The notes: generated from the sequence alone by a model not told the origin. A stretch of 64,000 bases of DNA from Conexibacter woesei DSM 14684 (GCF_000025265.1 NC_013739.1:2976001-3040000), one strand, 5' to 3'. Counted from the first letter of the stretch, positions 26,479 through 35,324 are shown. Translations and numbers: made by a program.

Positions 26479-27531
26479 ATGGCCAGCCCGCCGACCGTCG
26501 ATCCAGAGGTGTTCTACTCGAAGCTGCCCGCGTTCCACGTGGAGCCGCTGTGGCGTGCGCGCGGGCTGATGCGGCCCGCGCCGGGCCGCGAGGCGGTCGG
26601 CTGCGTCTGGCGCTACGACGAGGTCCGCCGGCTGCTGCTGGAGTCCGGCGACGTCGTCACCGCGGCCGAGGCCGACCGGCGCGTGCTGATGCTGCTCAAC
26701 CCCGGGCTCGACGGCGCCGCCGCGGCGACGGCGAACCTCTACGCCGGGCTGCAGCTCGTGCTGCCGGGCGAGGTCGCGCCCAAGCACCGCCACGCGGCCG
26801 CGGCGATCCGCTTCATCGTCGAGGGCGACGGCGCCTACACCGCCGTGGACGGTGAGAAGTCGGTGATGCGGCCAGGCGACCTCGTGCTGACGCCGAACTG
26901 GACCTGGCACGACCACGGCAACGAGAGCGACGGGCCGATGATCTGGCTCGACGGGCTCGACATCCCGCTCGTGAACAAGCTCGACGTGCCGTTCTTCGAG
27001 TCGCCGGGCGAGGACCGGCAGCTGCTGACGCGCCCCGACGACGCCTCCGCGCGCCACTGGGCGCAGGGCCGCCTGCGGCCGCTGTGGGAGGGCGACTGGC
27101 AGCGCCGCTACTCGCCGGTCGTCAACTACCCGTGGACGGTCACCGAGCGGGTCCTGCGGGACGCCGCCGCCGACACCGACGGGACCCCGCACGACGGCGT
27201 CGTCTTCCGCTACACCAACCCGGTCGACGGCGGTCACGTGCTGCCGACGCTCGGCTGCGCGGTGCAGCTGCTGAAGGCCGGCTTCCGCGGCGCCGCGCAC
27301 CGCCACACCTCGGCCGCCGTCTACCACGTCGTCCGCGGCAACGGCGCGACGATCGTCGACGGCGCGCGGCTGACGTGGGGGCCGGGCGACACGTTCGCGG
27401 TTCCCGGCTGGGCGGTGCACGAGCACGCGGCCGGCGACGAGGAGGCGATCCTCTTCAGCTTCACCGACGAGCCCGTGCTGGAGTCGCTGGACCTGTTGCG
27501 GACCGCCCCGGCCGACCGTCAGGAGGCGTGA
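26479..27531 (+). CDS. Gentisate 1,2-dioxygenase (bicupin)
   Basis: A 350-residue two-cupin protein of normal length for the family. The first cupin carries the iron ligands in A-P-K-H-R-H near residue 95 and the N-W-T-W-H-D-H-G block near 138 that is characteristic of gentisate and 1-hydroxy-2-naphthoate dioxygenases. The second cupin has A-H-R-H-T-S-A-A-V-Y near 275. It opens the ring of gentisate to maleylpyruvate with O2 in the cytoplasm. GGAGGAG precedes ATG 26479. First gene of a six-gene operon that runs to 35093 with almost no gaps. Confidence 0.88.
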   Translation: MASPPTVDPEVFYSKLPAFHVEPLWRARGLMRPAPGREAVGCVWRYDEVRRLLLESGDVVTAAEADRRVLMLLNPGLDGAAAATANLYAGLQLVLPGEVAPKHRHAAAAIRFIVEGDGAYTAVDGEKSVMRPGDLVLTPNWTWHDHGNESDGPMIWLDGLDIPLVNKLDVPFFESPGEDRQLLTRPDDASARHWAQGRLRPLWEGDWQRRYSPVVNYPWTVTERVLRDAAADTDGTPHDGVVFRYTNPVDGGHVLPTLGCAVQLLKAGFRGAAHRHTSAAVYHVVRGNGATIVDGARLTWGPGDTFAVPGWAVHEHAAGDEEAILFSFTDEPVLESLDLLRTAPADRQEA

Positions 27532-27532
27532 G

Positions 27533-28369
27533 GTGCGGCTCGGGACGCTGGCGCTCGACGGCGGCTCGCGTGCGGTCGTCGTGCGCGACGGCCGCGCTGC
27601 CACGGTCGGCGAGTACGCCGACGTCGGCGCGCTGCTGCGCGACGGCGAGGCGGGGCTCGCCGCCGCGCGCCGCGCGCACGAGCAGGCCGACGGCGCGCAC
27701 GACGCGGCGCCCCAGCGGTTGCTGCGCCCGGTCCTGGAGCCGGGCGCCATCGTCTGCGTCGGCCTCAACTACCGCAGCCACATCCTCGAGATGGGCCGCG
27801 AGCTGCCGACTGCGCCCACGCTCTTCTCGAAGCTGCCGCGCGCGTTGACCGATCCGACGGCGGCGATCGAGCTGCCGGCAGTCAGCGAGCGGATCGACTA
27901 CGAGGGCGAGCTGGCGGTCGTGATCGGCAGAGCGGGCCGCGACGTCGCGGCCGCCGACGCGTGGTCCCACGTCGCCGGCCTGACGCTGATGAACGACGTG
28001 ACCGCGCGCGACTTCCAGCGCCGCACGCTGCAGTGGTTCGCGGGCAAGACGCTGCAGGCCTCGACGCCGATCGGCCCGGTGATCGTCACGGCCGACGAGC
28101 TGGAGCCGCTCGGCGACCGCGAGCTGGTCACCCGCGTCAACGGCGAGGAGTGCCAGCGCGCGCCGTTGAGCGACCTCGTCTTCGACGTGCCCGCGCTCGT
28201 CGCGGACCTCTCCCGGCTCGTCGAGCTGGCGCCCGGCGACGTGATCGCGACCGGCACGCCCGGCGGCGTGGGGGAGGCGGCGAGACGCTACCTCGGCGAC
28301 GGCGACGTGGTCGAGGTGTCGATCGACGGGATCGGCACGCTGCGCAACGAGTTCCGGAGCGCGCGGTGA
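27533..28369 (+). CDS. Fumarylacetoacetate-hydrolase-family protein (fumarylpyruvate or maleylpyruvate hydrolase)
   Basis: A 278-residue FAH-family enzyme. The N-terminal third is variable. The catalytic core has V-G-L-N-Y-R-S-H near residue 78, the metal Glu/Asp in D-Y-E-G-E-L-A-V-V-I-G, N-D-V-T-A-R-D-F-Q and T-G-T-P-G-G-V-G. It splits the ring-opened product to pyruvate plus fumarate (or malate). GTG 27533 lies 6 nt after AGGAGG and 1 bp after the dioxygenase stop. No isomerase gene is present in the operon, so it may act directly on maleylpyruvate. Confidence 0.85.
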   Translation: MRLGTLALDGGSRAVVVRDGRAATVGEYADVGALLRDGEAGLAAARRAHEQADGAHDAAPQRLLRPVLEPGAIVCVGLNYRSHILEMGRELPTAPTLFSKLPRALTDPTAAIELPAVSERIDYEGELAVVIGRAGRDVAAADAWSHVAGLTLMNDVTARDFQRRTLQWFAGKTLQASTPIGPVIVTADELEPLGDRELVTRVNGEECQRAPLSDLVFDVPALVADLSRLVELAPGDVIATGTPGGVGEAARRYLGDGDVVEVSIDGIGTLRNEFRSAR

Positions 28370-29025
28370 TCCTCGATCCGCTGGAGCTGGAGCGCGCGCA
28401 GCTGAACGCTCTGATCGGCGGGCTCGTCTACCCGCGGCCGATCGCGTTGGTCTCGACGGTCAGCGAGGACGGCGTGAGGAACCTCGCGCCGTTCTCGTTC
28501 TTCAACGCGTTCTGCTTCCACCCCTCGCCGGTGCTCGGCATCGGGCCGGGCTCGCGGCGCGGGATCAACAAGGACTCGCTCGCGAACGCGCGGGCGACCG
28601 GCGAGTTCGTCGTCAACCTCGTCAGCGCGGAGCTGGCCGAGACGGCCAACCGCTGCAGCGGCGAGCTGCCGCCGGACGTCGACGAGTGGACGATCGAGGG
28701 GATCGAGGCACTGCCGAGCGAGTGCGTGCGGCCGGAGCGCGTCGCGATCTCGCCGGCGTCGTTCGAGTGTCGCGTGCTGCAGATCGTCGACCTCGGTCCG
28801 GCCGAGCAGCCGTCGAACTCGCTCGTGATCGGGAGAGTCGAGCGGATCCACGTCGCCGACGCGGCGCTCGACGGGCTGACGCCGCTGCCGGAGGTGCTCG
28901 ACCTCGTCGGCCGCCTCGGCGGCGACGGCTGGACCTACACGCGCGACCGCTTCGACCTGCGCCGCCCCGACGGCCGCACCGTCGCGGAGCTCGACCGCCC
29001 GGTCCGCGGGCCGGCGAGCCGATGA
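28366..29025 (+). CDS. Flavin reductase-like domain protein (flavoredoxin type)
   Basis: A 219-residue FMN-binding split-barrel protein. It has the P-R-P-I-A-L-V-S-T and N-L-A-P-F-S-F-F-N-A motifs near residues 25-50 and G-E-F-V-V-N-L-V near 80, typical of the DIM6/flavoredoxin group rather than true HpaC. GTG 28366 overlaps the FAH stop (GTGA). It may supply reduced flavin to the hydroxylase encoded two genes downstream, or carry out a separate reduction. The sequence alone does not tell. Confidence 0.8.
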   Translation: MILDPLELERAQLNALIGGLVYPRPIALVSTVSEDGVRNLAPFSFFNAFCFHPSPVLGIGPGSRRGINKDSLANARATGEFVVNLVSAELAETANRCSGELPPDVDEWTIEGIEALPSECVRPERVAISPASFECRVLQIVDLGPAEQPSNSLVIGRVERIHVADAALDGLTPLPEVLDLVGRLGGDGWTYTRDRFDLRRPDGRTVAELDRPVRGPASR

Positions 29026-30722
29026 GCGCCGGGACGCGGGTCGCGGCGCAGCCGCGCGGCGACGGGCTGACGCCGTGGCCGGCCGACGTGGCGGCGCGCT
29101 ACCGCCGTGAGGGCTGGTGGAGCGGGACGACCTGCTGGGAGCTGCTGGAGGACGCGGTGCGCCACGCGCCGGAGCGGATCGCCGTCGTCGACGGCCCGCG
29201 GCGGATCTCCTACGCGGCGGTGGAGCAGCGCGCGCTGGGGATCGCGGGCGGCCTCCGCGACCACGGCCTGGAGCGCGGCGACCGCGTCGTCGTGCAGCTG
29301 CCGAACCGGCTCGCGTTCGTCGAGCTGACGCTCGCGCTGCTGCGGATCGGCGCGCTGCCGGTGATGGCGCTGCCGGCGCATCGCGACCACGAGATCGGCC
29401 ATCTGCTCGCGCTCTCGGGCGCGGTCGCCTACGCCGGCCCGCGGCGCCACCGCTCGTTCGACCACGTCGCGATGGCCGGCCGGCTGCGCGCCGATGCGCC
29501 CGCGCTGCGGCTGCTGCTGTGCGACGAGCCGGCCGACGGCGCCGTCGACCTCGAGGCGCTCGCCGCTGTGGGGCGTGCGGCGGACGCGTCGGACCCGGCG
29601 CCGGCGCCCGGCGATGTCGCGCTGCTGCTGCTGTCCGGCGGCACGACCGGGCTGCCGAAGTTGATCCCCCGCACGCACGACGACTACGTCTACAACGCGC
29701 GTGCGAGCGCCGAGCTGTGCGGCTTCGACGCGTCGACCGTCTACCTCGTCGCGCTGCCGGCGAGCCACAACTTCCCGCTCGCCTGCCCCGGCATCCTCGG
29801 CGCGCTCGCGGTCGGCGGGCGCGTCGTCCTGACCGAGGACGCCGCGCCCGCGGCGGCGCTCCCGCTGATCGAGCGCGAGCACGTGACCGCGACGGCGCTC
29901 GTGCCGGCGCTGCTGCTGCGCTGGCTGGAGTCACCGCTGCGAGAGAGGGCCGACCTCGGGTCGCTGCGGCTCGTCCAGGTCGGCGGGGCGCGGCTCGCGG
30001 CGGAGGTCGCGCGGCGTGTGCGACTGCAGCTCGGCGCGACGCTGCAGCAGGTCTTCGGGATGGCGGAGGGGCTGCTCAACTACACCCGCCTCGACGACCC
30101 CGAGGAGGTCCTGGCCGAGACGCAGGGGCGCCCGCTCTGTCCCGGCGACGAGCTGCGGATCGTCGACCCGGACGGCAGGACGGTCGCGGACGGCGAGGAG
30201 GGCGAGCTGCACGTGCGCGGCCCCTACACGCTGCGCGGCTACTACCGCGCGGCCGAGCACAACGCGCGCGCGTTCACGCCGGACGGCTACTACCGCACCG
30301 GCGACGTCGTGCGCTGGCACGCGTCCGGCAACCTCGTCGTCGCCGGCCGCGCGAAGGACCTGATCAACCGCGGCGGCGAGAAGATCTCCGCCGAGGAGAT
30401 CGAGAACCTGATCCTCGGCCACGCCGCCGTCGAGACGTGCGCGGCGGTCGCGATGCCCGACGAGGAGGTCGGCGAGCGCACCTGCGCCTACGTCGTCGTG
30501 CGGGACGGGCATACGCTCGACCTGCCGGCGCTCGTCGCGTTCCTGCGTGAGCGGCGGATCGCGAGCTTCAAGCTGCCGGAGCGGCTGGAGGTCGTGCGCG
30601 AGCTGCCGCTGACGAACGTCGGCAAGGTCGACAAGCAGGCGCTGCGCACGGCGATCCGCGCGCGGCTGGCGCGGGAGCGCGCGGGCGACGACGCCGGCGC
30701 CGGCGCGGAGGCGGCGCGATGA
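29022..30722 (+). CDS. Aryl-acid AMP-dependent CoA ligase (salicylate- or dihydroxybenzoate-activating type)
   Basis: A 566-residue ANL-superfamily enzyme. The P-loop L-S-G-G-T-T-G-L-P-K is near residue 205, the Y-Y-R-T-G-D motif near 425 and the catalytic Lys in N-V-G-K-V-D-K near 540. The opening (W-P-A-D-V-A-A-R-Y-R-R-E-G-W-W) and the aryl-pocket sequence A-S-H-N-F-P-L-A-C-P match 2,3-dihydroxybenzoate- and salicylate-AMP ligases. With a monooxygenase and gentisate dioxygenase beside it, salicylyl-CoA formation is the best reading. ATG 29022 overlaps the previous stop. Confidence 0.85.
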   Translation: MSAGTRVAAQPRGDGLTPWPADVAARYRREGWWSGTTCWELLEDAVRHAPERIAVVDGPRRISYAAVEQRALGIAGGLRDHGLERGDRVVVQLPNRLAFVELTLALLRIGALPVMALPAHRDHEIGHLLALSGAVAYAGPRRHRSFDHVAMAGRLRADAPALRLLLCDEPADGAVDLEALAAVGRAADASDPAPAPGDVALLLLSGGTTGLPKLIPRTHDDYVYNARASAELCGFDASTVYLVALPASHNFPLACPGILGALAVGGRVVLTEDAAPAAALPLIEREHVTATALVPALLLRWLESPLRERADLGSLRLVQVGGARLAAEVARRVRLQLGATLQQVFGMAEGLLNYTRLDDPEEVLAETQGRPLCPGDELRIVDPDGRTVADGEEGELHVRGPYTLRGYYRAAEHNARAFTPDGYYRTGDVVRWHASGNLVVAGRAKDLINRGGEKISAEEIENLILGHAAVETCAAVAMPDEEVGERTCAYVVVRDGHTLDLPALVAFLRERRIASFKLPERLEVVRELPLTNVGKVDKQALRTAIRARLARERAGDDAGAGAEAAR

Positions 30723-32857
30723 GTCGCGGCGACCGCCCGCTGCGGATCGTCAGCATCGGCGGCGGCCCTGCCGGGCTGCTGGCCGCGGCGCTCGTGCGCC
30801 GCCGCTTCCCGCAGCACGAGGTGACGGTCCTCGAGCGCAACGCGCCCGACGCGACGTTCGGCTTCGGCGTCGTCTTCTCGGCACGTACGCTCGCCGGCCT
30901 GCGCGACGTCGACCCGGCCGTGCACGCGGCGATCGACGCCGCGTCCAGCTCGTGGCGCGACATCGAGGTCCGCCACCGCGGCGAGACGCTGCGCTGCGGC
31001 GGCCACGGGATGTCGGCGATCGCGCGCACGCGGCTGCTGGCGATCCTCCAGCAGCACGCCGCCGACGCAGGCGCCGAGCTGCGCTTCGAGACCGAGGCGA
31101 CGCCGGAGCTGCTCGCCGGCGCCGACGTCGTGCTCGGCGCCGACGGCGTCAACAGCGGCGTCCGCACCGCGCGTGCCGAGGTGTTCGAGCCGCGCGTCGA
31201 GCAGGGGCGGGCGAAGTACATCTGGTTCGCCGCCACGACGCCGTTCGACGCGCTGACCTTCGCGTTCGCCGAGGACGAGCACGGCTGGTGGGGCGTCCAC
31301 GCCTACCCGTTCGACGGCGAGCGCAGCACGTTCATCGTCGAGACCGACGAGGGCACCTGGCGGCGTGCCGGCCTCGACCAGGCGGGGGAGCTGCCGCTCG
31401 GCGCCAGCGACCTGCGCTCGCTCGCGTACTGCGAGCGGCTGTTCGCCGACGTGCTCGGCGGCGGCCGGCTGCTGGAGAACAACTCCCGCTGGCTGACGTT
31501 CGGGACGCTGCGGACCGGCCGCTGGCACGAGGGGAACACGGTCCTGCTCGGCGACGCCGCGCACACCGCCCACTTCTCGGTCGGCTCCGGAACGAAGATG
31601 GCGATGGAGGACGCGATCGCGCTCGTCGACGTGCTCGGCGAGGCCGACGACGTGCCGACGGCGCTCGCCGCCTACGAGCGCGTGCGGCGCCCGCAGGTCG
31701 AGCACATCCAGCGCGCCGCCGACCCGAGCATGCGCTGGTGGGAGCGCTTCCGCCACGTCGCCGCCGACGAGGTGCCCGAGCGCTTCGCCTTCCACTTCCT
31801 GACGCGCTCGCCGATCGTCACACGCGACCGGGTGCGCGCCCGCGACGCACGCTTCGTGCGGCGGGTCGAGCGCGAGTTCGCGGGCCGGCTGGACGTCGCG
31901 GAGCCCGACGCCCCGCTGGCGGCGCCGTTCGAGCTGCCTGTCAGCGGCGCGGCGGCCGGCGGCGCGACGGGTGGCTTGCTTGAGGGCGGCTCGGGCGTGG
32001 CGGCCGGCTCGCTCCCGGCCAGTGGCGCGGCGGGCGCCGCGCGCGCGGCCGTGCCGCCGACGCCGGCCGGCGGCGGCGCGGCGGCCGGATCGCACGCGGC
32101 CGGCGTGGCCGGCGGCCACGTGACGCTGCGCTCGCGGGTCATCGCCGCGCCGCGGCTGTCGCCGTGCGGCGGGCAGGACCTCGCGCTGCTGGCCGGCGCG
32201 GCGGCGGCCGGCGCGGGCGTCGTGCTGGCGGTCCCGGTCGCCGAGCCGGACGGCGGGGCGGAGTCCGCGGCGCACTGGCACACGATCGCCGCCGCGGTCC
32301 GGCGCCAGGGCGCGCTGCTGGCGCTCGCGGCGCCGCCCGACGCGGCGCTCGTGTGCGAGGCCGACGTGCTCGCGCTGCCGCGCGTCGCGCTCGGCGAGCT
32401 GTCCGCCGCGCGGGTCGCCGTCGAGGCGGGCGAGTGGCCGGCGCAGCGACCGCTGCTGCTCCCGGTCGTGGCCGGGCCGGCGGACGAGCAGGTCGCGGGC
32501 GTGGGGGAGGTCGCCGCGCTGGCGGCAGAGCGATCGTTGATCACGGCGGTGCTCGCGCCGCGCGCGGACGACGACGGCCGCGCGCTGCAGGCGCTGCTGT
32601 GCGACGCGCTGCGGGCGGGAGCGCCGGGCGTGCCGATCGCGCTCGTCGATCCGCTCGGCACTGACGAGGCCGCGACCGCGGTGCTGGCCGGCCGCGCCGA
32701 TCTCTGCCTCGGCCGCCCGCGCTTCGACACCCCGCGCTGGGAGCCCGTCGCGGGGCGGCGCATCGCAGAGCCGCCCACCCGCGCAGCCGCCGCACCGCCG
32801 CCCGCCGCCGCGGCGCTCCCGACCGCGTCGCTCCCAACCATTGCGGCGGGCTCCTGA
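30719..32857 (+). CDS. FAD monooxygenase (salicylyl-CoA 5-hydroxylase / anthraniloyl-CoA monooxygenase type) with a degenerate OYE-like tail
   Basis: 712 residues. Residues 1-400 form a class A flavin hydroxylase, with the dinucleotide fold G14-G-G-P-A-G19, the D-V-V-L-G-A-D-G-V-N-S motif and G-D-A-A-H-T-A-H-F-S-V-G-S-G near 280. An Ala/Gly-rich linker (about 405-450) leads to a 260-residue tail. This tail resembles the Old-Yellow-Enzyme barrel of two-domain anthraniloyl-CoA monooxygenase/reductase, but only traces remain (A-P-R-L-S-P near 480 and G-R-A-D-L-C-L-G-R-P near 660). The expected reaction is ring hydroxylation of an aryl-CoA, here probably to gentisyl-CoA. ATG 30719 overlaps the ligase stop. 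Confidence 0.8.
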   Translation: MSRGDRPLRIVSIGGGPAGLLAAALVRRRFPQHEVTVLERNAPDATFGFGVVFSARTLAGLRDVDPAVHAAIDAASSSWRDIEVRHRGETLRCGGHGMSAIARTRLLAILQQHAADAGAELRFETEATPELLAGADVVLGADGVNSGVRTARAEVFEPRVEQGRAKYIWFAATTPFDALTFAFAEDEHGWWGVHAYPFDGERSTFIVETDEGTWRRAGLDQAGELPLGASDLRSLAYCERLFADVLGGGRLLENNSRWLTFGTLRTGRWHEGNTVLLGDAAHTAHFSVGSGTKMAMEDAIALVDVLGEADDVPTALAAYERVRRPQVEHIQRAADPSMRWWERFRHVAADEVPERFAFHFLTRSPIVTRDRVRARDARFVRRVEREFAGRLDVAEPDAPLAAPFELPVSGAAAGGATGGLLEGGSGVAAGSLPASGAAGAARAAVPPTPAGGGAAAGSHAAGVAGGHVTLRSRVIAAPRLSPCGGQDLALLAGAAAAGAGVVLAVPVAEPDGGAESAAHWHTIAAAVRRQGALLALAAPPDAALVCEADVLALPRVALGELSAARVAVEAGEWPAQRPLLLPVVAGPADEQVAGVGEVAALAAERSLITAVLAPRADDDGRALQALLCDALRAGAPGVPIALVDPLGTDEAATAVLAGRADLCLGRPRFDTPRWEPVAGRRIAEPPTRAAAAPPPAAAALPTASLPTIAAGS

Positions 32858-32858
32858 G

Positions 32859-35093
32859 ATGGGCGCTCTCGACGCGCTGCTGCGACCGCGGGCGGTCGCC
32901 GTCGTCGGCGCCTCGCCGTCGCCGGCGAAGGCCGGCCACCAGCTGCTGCTCAGCCTCGCGCCGTTCCCTGGGCCCGTCCACCCGGTCCATCCGCGCGCGA
33001 GCGAGGTGGCCGGACGGCCGGCGCACCCGAGCGTCGGCGCGATCGGGGAGCCGGTCGACCTCGCGCTGCTGGCAGTCCCGCCCGCGGCGCTGCTCGCCGC
33101 GCTGCGCGACTGCGCTGAGGCCGGCGTCGGTGCGGCGGCGATCCACGCCGGCGGGCTCGCGGAGGCCGGGGCGGAGGGCGCGGCGCTCCAGGCGGAGCTG
33201 CTCGACGTCGCCCGCTCGGCCGAGATCCGGCTGCTGGGTCCGAACACGTCGGGCTTCCTCGACCCGGCGGCGCGGCTGCACGCGACGTTCGTCCCCGGCG
33301 TCGCGGCGATCGCGCCCGGTCCGCTCGCGATCGTCGCGCAGAGCGGCGGCGTCAACCACCAGCTCGCGTTCGCGGCGCAGGCGGAGGGCATCGGCGTGCG
33401 GCTCGCGATCGGGCTCGGCAACGCCGCCGACGTGGACGTGCCCGACGTGCTCGACCAGCTCGCCGACGACGCGGAGACCGGAGCGGTCGTGCTCGCGCTG
33501 GAGGGCGTGCGCGACGGCCGGCGGCTGATCGCCGCGATCGAACGGCTGACCGCACGCGTGCCGGTGATCGCGCTCAAGGCGGGCCGCGCCGACGTCGGCG
33601 CGTTCGCGCAGTCGCACACCGGCGCGCTGACGGGCAGCTACCGCGTCGCGCATGCCGGGCTGGCGCAGGCCGGTGCGGTCGTCGTGCAGAGCACGCAGGA
33701 GCTGCTCGACGCGGCGCGCGCGCTGCTCTGCGGGCGGCTGGCGCCACGCGAGCACGCGGGCCTCGGCATCGTCACCGGCCAGGCCGGTCCGGGGCTGCTG
33801 CTCGCCGACGAGCTGTCCGTCGCGGGCGTGCGCGTGCCGGAGCTGGGCGCCGCGCCGCGCGCGCGGCTCGCGGAGCTGCTGGACCCGATCACCTACCAGC
33901 GCAACCCGGTCGACACCGGGCGGCCGGGGCCGTCCTTCCGCGAGGTCGTCGCGACGGTCGGCGGGGCGGAGGAGATCGATGCGCTCGTCGTGCACGCGCT
34001 GCTCGAGCCCGGGGCGCTGGACCCGGTCGCGGACCTGTCCGGCGCGACGGACGTGCCGGTCGTCTTCTCGACCGGCGGCCCGCCCGCGCAGGTCGCCGAC
34101 GTGACGCGCCGCCTCGCAGGCGCGGGGATCGCGACGTTCGCCAGCCCCGAGCGCGCCGCGCGCGCGGCCGCCGCGCTGGTGCAGGACGCAGCGCGCGCCT
34201 GGCGACGACGGGAGCGGGACGCCGCCGACGCCGCGGCAGCCGCACCGCTCGCGGCAGCCACCGGCGCGCCGGCCGTCCCGCTCGCCGCCGCCGCGCCGCT
34301 CGTCCCAGCGCGTCCGCTCGCCGCTGCCCCGCCGGCTGCTCCCGCCGCCCCGCTCGCGGCGGCCACCGGCGCGCCGGCCGCCCTCACCGCCCCGCTCGGC
34401 GCCCCGGCTGCCCCGCTCGACGCCCCGGCCGCCGACCCGCTCGACGCCACCGCGGCCGCCGGCCCCTGGGACGAGGCATCCGCCAAGGCGCTCGTCGCGG
34501 CGCTCGGCCTCGCGGTGCCGGCCGGCGTCGTCTGCGCCGATCGCGCCGAGGCGCACGCTGCGCTCGCGCGGCTGCGCGCGCCGGTCGCGCTGAAGCTCGT
34601 CCACCCGCAGCTGCGGCACAAGAGCGAGCGCGGCGCGCTGCGACTCGGGATCGCCACCCCACGGGAGCTGGACGCCGCGGTCGACGCGCTCGCGGCGATC
34701 GACGACCTTCAGGACGCGCGGCTGCTCGTCGAGGAGATGGCGCCGTCCGGGCCCGAGCTGCTGCTCGGCGCCGTCCGCGATCCCGCGTTCGGGCCGATCG
34801 TCGTGCTCGGCGCCGGCGGCGTCGCCGCCGAGGCACTGGACGACGTCGCGGTCCGCATCGCGCCGGTCGCGGTCGGCGAGGCGGCCGCGATGCTCGGCGA
34901 GCTGGCGAGCGCGCAGCTGTTCGGCGGCTTCCGTGGACAGCCGGCGGTCGACGTGCACGCGCTGGGCGCGGCGATCGCAGCGCTGAGCCGCTGGATCGCG
35001 GAGCGCCCGGACGTCGCCGAGGTCGAGGTCAACCCGCTGCGCGTGACCGCGCACGGGCTGATCGCGCTCGACGCGCTCGTCGTCGCCACATAG
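32859..35093 (+). CDS. NDP-forming acyl-CoA synthetase, fused alpha-beta form
   Basis: A 744-residue protein. A CoA-binding domain (about 8-100, V-A-V-V-G-A-S), a succinyl-CoA-ligase-like flavodoxin domain with the phospho-His in Q-S-H-T-G-A-L-T-G near 250, and a C-terminal ATP-grasp domain (about 540-740, with L-K-L-V-H-P and V-L-G-A-G-G-V) follow in order. Such enzymes interconvert acyl-CoA and acid with ADP or GDP. Between the halves lies an Ala/Pro linker of about 80 residues with repeats. It could release gentisate from gentisyl-CoA with energy recovery, or activate another acid. ATG 32859 lies 1 bp after the previous stop; last gene of the operon. Confidence 0.85.
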   Translation: MGALDALLRPRAVAVVGASPSPAKAGHQLLLSLAPFPGPVHPVHPRASEVAGRPAHPSVGAIGEPVDLALLAVPPAALLAALRDCAEAGVGAAAIHAGGLAEAGAEGAALQAELLDVARSAEIRLLGPNTSGFLDPAARLHATFVPGVAAIAPGPLAIVAQSGGVNHQLAFAAQAEGIGVRLAIGLGNAADVDVPDVLDQLADDAETGAVVLALEGVRDGRRLIAAIERLTARVPVIALKAGRADVGAFAQSHTGALTGSYRVAHAGLAQAGAVVVQSTQELLDAARALLCGRLAPREHAGLGIVTGQAGPGLLLADELSVAGVRVPELGAAPRARLAELLDPITYQRNPVDTGRPGPSFREVVATVGGAEEIDALVVHALLEPGALDPVADLSGATDVPVVFSTGGPPAQVADVTRRLAGAGIATFASPERAARAAAALVQDAARAWRRRERDAADAAAAAPLAAATGAPAVPLAAAAPLVPARPLAAAPPAAPAAPLAAATGAPAALTAPLGAPAAPLDAPAADPLDATAAAGPWDEASAKALVAALGLAVPAGVVCADRAEAHAALARLRAPVALKLVHPQLRHKSERGALRLGIATPRELDAAVDALAAIDDLQDARLLVEEMAPSGPELLLGAVRDPAFGPIVVLGAGGVAAEALDDVAVRIAPVAVGEAAAMLGELASAQLFGGFRGQPAVDVHALGAAIAALSRWIAERPDVAEVEVNPLRVTAHGLIALDALVVAT
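34246..34450 (+). repeat. Repetitive Ala/Pro linker DNA inside the acyl-CoA synthetase gene
   Basis: A block of about 32 bp encoding P-L-A-A-A-T-G-A-P-A occurs twice (near 34246 and 34351), with degenerate C-G-rich P-L-A-A and P-A-A-P units between and after. The repeats stay in frame and make a flexible linker, so copy number may vary between strains. Confidence 0.7.
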
Positions 35094-35099
35094 CGAGCG

Positions 35100-35211
35100 G
35101 CGGCCAAGGTAGGCGACACAGAGCGAAGTCGCTGCGAGAGACGCCAAGCCGTCTCGTCGCGTCGTAGACGCGACGCAACATCTCCTCCGGAACCGCGATC
35201 GTCGTCTCCAT
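35100..35211 (-). pseudogene. Fragment resembling a ribbon-helix-helix antitoxin N-terminus
   Basis: From ATG 35211 the minus strand reads M-E-T-T-I-A-V-P-E-E and then R-R-L-G-V-S-R-S-D-F, the pattern of VapB-type RHH antitoxins (beta strand, helix, L-G-V-S-R-S turn). After about 31 codons the similarity stops and the frame runs into the antisense of the synthetase gene. No ribosome site and no toxin gene are visible. It is likely a truncated remnant. Confidence 0.35.
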
Positions 35212-35253
35212 GGGGAGGAGCTGACTCGGCGCGGCCGCCCGCGCGATGCGGGC

Positions 35254-35271
35254 GGGCCCCGTTTGGGGCCC
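35254..35271. terminator. Hairpin downstream of the gentisate operon
   Basis: Seven-base arms GGGCCCC/GGGGCCC around GTTT, preceded by a second small GC hairpin at about 35236-35252. It lies 160 bp after the synthetase stop. No T-run follows, so it is a weak or factor-assisted terminator. Confidence 0.45.
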
Positions 35272-35324
35272 AATCCTGATCGCCAAAGCCCACCGCACCC
35301 GGAATCCCACCCTCCTCGGCACGA

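Noticed and set aside
34246-34450. Possible CRISPR-like array
   Set aside because: The repeats have no unique spacers, stay in frame and encode an Ala/Pro linker.
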